Source: [Enterobacter] lignolyticus SCF1 | GTDB taxonomy: Bacteria; Pseudomonadota; Gammaproteobacteria; Enterobacterales; Enterobacteriaceae | Assembly: GCF_000164865.1 (NCBI RefSeq) | Contig: NC_014618.1 | Location: 1-64,000 of the forward strand | DNA: 64,000 nt | Direction of reading: 5' to 3' | In this document: one piece after another, positions 63,400-64,000 of the stretch | How the letters are laid out: the number at the start of each line of letters is the position of its first letter | Numbering within the stretch: position 1 is the first letter of the stretch | Made by a program: the position numbers and the translations under genes | Notes under the pieces: generated by a model | The model's database searches: none | Seen by the model: the letters and a program-made list of their open reading frames with translations, nothing else | What the model was told of the DNA's origin: nothing

Positions 63400-64000
63400 A
63401 TGATTCATAATGAAAATAAGCACAATGAGAACGAATATCATAATCGTTCATTGGCTGCGAGAAAAAGCACGCTGGTGAGCGTGGTAGTGAATATATTTCT
63501 GTCCTGTTTTCAGGTTCTGTTGGGGATATTTTCCGGCTCGCAGGGGCTCATAGCCGATGGTATGCATTCGTTTTCCGATTTAGTAGCTGATTTTGTCGTG
63601 CTGACCGCCAATAAAAAAAGCCGCAAACCGTCTGATGACGACCACCACTATGGTCACGGACGCTATGAGAACGGGGCATCGTTAATTATTGGCGCGATAC
63701 TGTTCCTGGTCGGGGCGGGTATGATTTGGTCCGCCGGCGGCAAGCTTCTGCACCCCGAGACGATTGCGAACGTGCACATCATCGCGCTGTGGGTGGCGCT
63801 GCTTGCGCTGACGGCGAAAGAGCTGCTGTTCCGCTACATGCTGGCGGTGGCGAGACGTATTCAGTCGTCGCTGCTGATTGCCAATGCCTGGCACGCGCGT
63901 TCGGATGCGGCGTCGTCGGTCGTGGTGGCCATCGGGATTTTCGGCAACCTGCTCGGCTACCCGTGGCTCGACCCGGTGGCGGCGCTGGTGGTCGGCGTGC
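63400..64000 (+). CDS. Cation diffusion facilitator transporter, 3' truncated by window
   Basis: First 200 residues of a CDF metal-efflux protein, open to the window end. A His/Asn-rich N-terminus (MIHNENKHNENEYHN) precedes TM1. The TM2 metal site is His56-x3-Asp60 (HSFSD) and the TM5 site His165-x3-Asp169 (HARSD); DDDHHYGHGRYE lies in the loop 2-3. The HxxxD/HxxxD pair differs from the DxxxD of E. coli FieF, so this is a separate subfamily. The 243-bp gap to the cytochrome gene is AT-rich and holds only promoters. The metal is uncertain (Zn, Fe or Mn). Confidence 0.88.
   Translation, partial: MIHNENKHNENEYHNRSLAARKSTLVSVVVNIFLSCFQVLLGIFSGSQGLIADGMHSFSDLVADFVVLTANKKSRKPSDDDHHYGHGRYENGASLIIGAILFLVGAGMIWSAGGKLLHPETIANVHIIALWVALLALTAKELLFRYMLAVARRIQSSLLIANAWHARSDAASSVVVAIGIFGNLLGYPWLDPVAALVVGV

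Overview
This is about 64 kb of chromosome from a member of the Enterobacteriaceae (order Enterobacterales). The dnaA-dnaN-recF-gyrB order, the rpmH promoter at the left edge, and the yid/dgo/ibp/ilvBN/uhp/nepI/nlpA backbone all match the region near dnaA in Escherichia, Salmonella and Klebsiella. The GC-rich coding sequence and the Salmonella/Klebsiella-type deoQKPX and phnRSTUV-WX loci point to the Klebsiella/Enterobacter side of the family. I cannot name the species from sequence alone. Comparisons with E. coli and Salmonella are from memory, not from a search.

Layout. Positions 1-6650 hold the replication block: rpmH promoter, GATC-rich dnaA control region, dnaA, dnaN, recF, gyrB. Positions 6869-13921 hold the sugar phosphatase yidA, the D-galactonate operon dgoRKADT behind two DgoR operators, and yidR. 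Positions 13923-17297 hold the lipoprotein yidQ, the heat-shock operon ibpAB with an RNA thermometer before each gene, and the transporter yidE. Positions 17294-23288 hold an AraC regulator (yidL) divergent from a tightly overlapping operon: a sodium/solute symporter (yidK), a cytoplasmic Cys-type sulfatase (yidJ), two small DUF202 membrane proteins (yidH, yidG) and a radical-SAM sulfatase maturase. Positions 23285-28284 hold D-serine detoxification (dsdCXA) and emrD. Positions 28426-31647 hold higBA toxin-antitoxin genes with palindromic operators, then the attenuated ivbL-ilvBN operon.

Positions 31649-36050 hold the deoxyribose regulon deoQKPX. Positions 36123-41064 hold hexose-phosphate sensing and uptake (uhpABCT). 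Positions 41172-43694 hold yicN, a second toxin-antitoxin pair whose toxin gene is frameshifted, and nepI. Positions 43728-50467 hold a complete 2-aminoethylphosphonate pathway: PhnSTUV import, PhnW transaminase, PhnX hydrolase and the PhnR regulator, with matching operators at both promoters. Positions 50485-54194 hold yicS, yicL and MurNAc use (murQP, with no murR in the window). Positions 54392-58609 hold a GNAT acetyltransferase, a TetR/MFS efflux pair and a divergent AhpD-like protein/AraC pair. Positions 58727-64000 hold the lipoprotein nlpA, a two-component system co-oriented with a COG4705-type membrane protein, a cytochrome b561, and the start of a cation-efflux gene cut off by the window end.

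Most of the window is regulated scavenging: galactonate, sulfate esters, D-serine, deoxyribose, sugar phosphates, aminoethylphosphonate, MurNAc. Each module carries its own regulator and, in several cases, an operator visible in the DNA. The least explained parts are the yidLKJHG-maturase sulfate-ester module, the COG4705 membrane protein with a four-fold helix motif next to a two-component system, and the two contrasting toxin-antitoxin loci.
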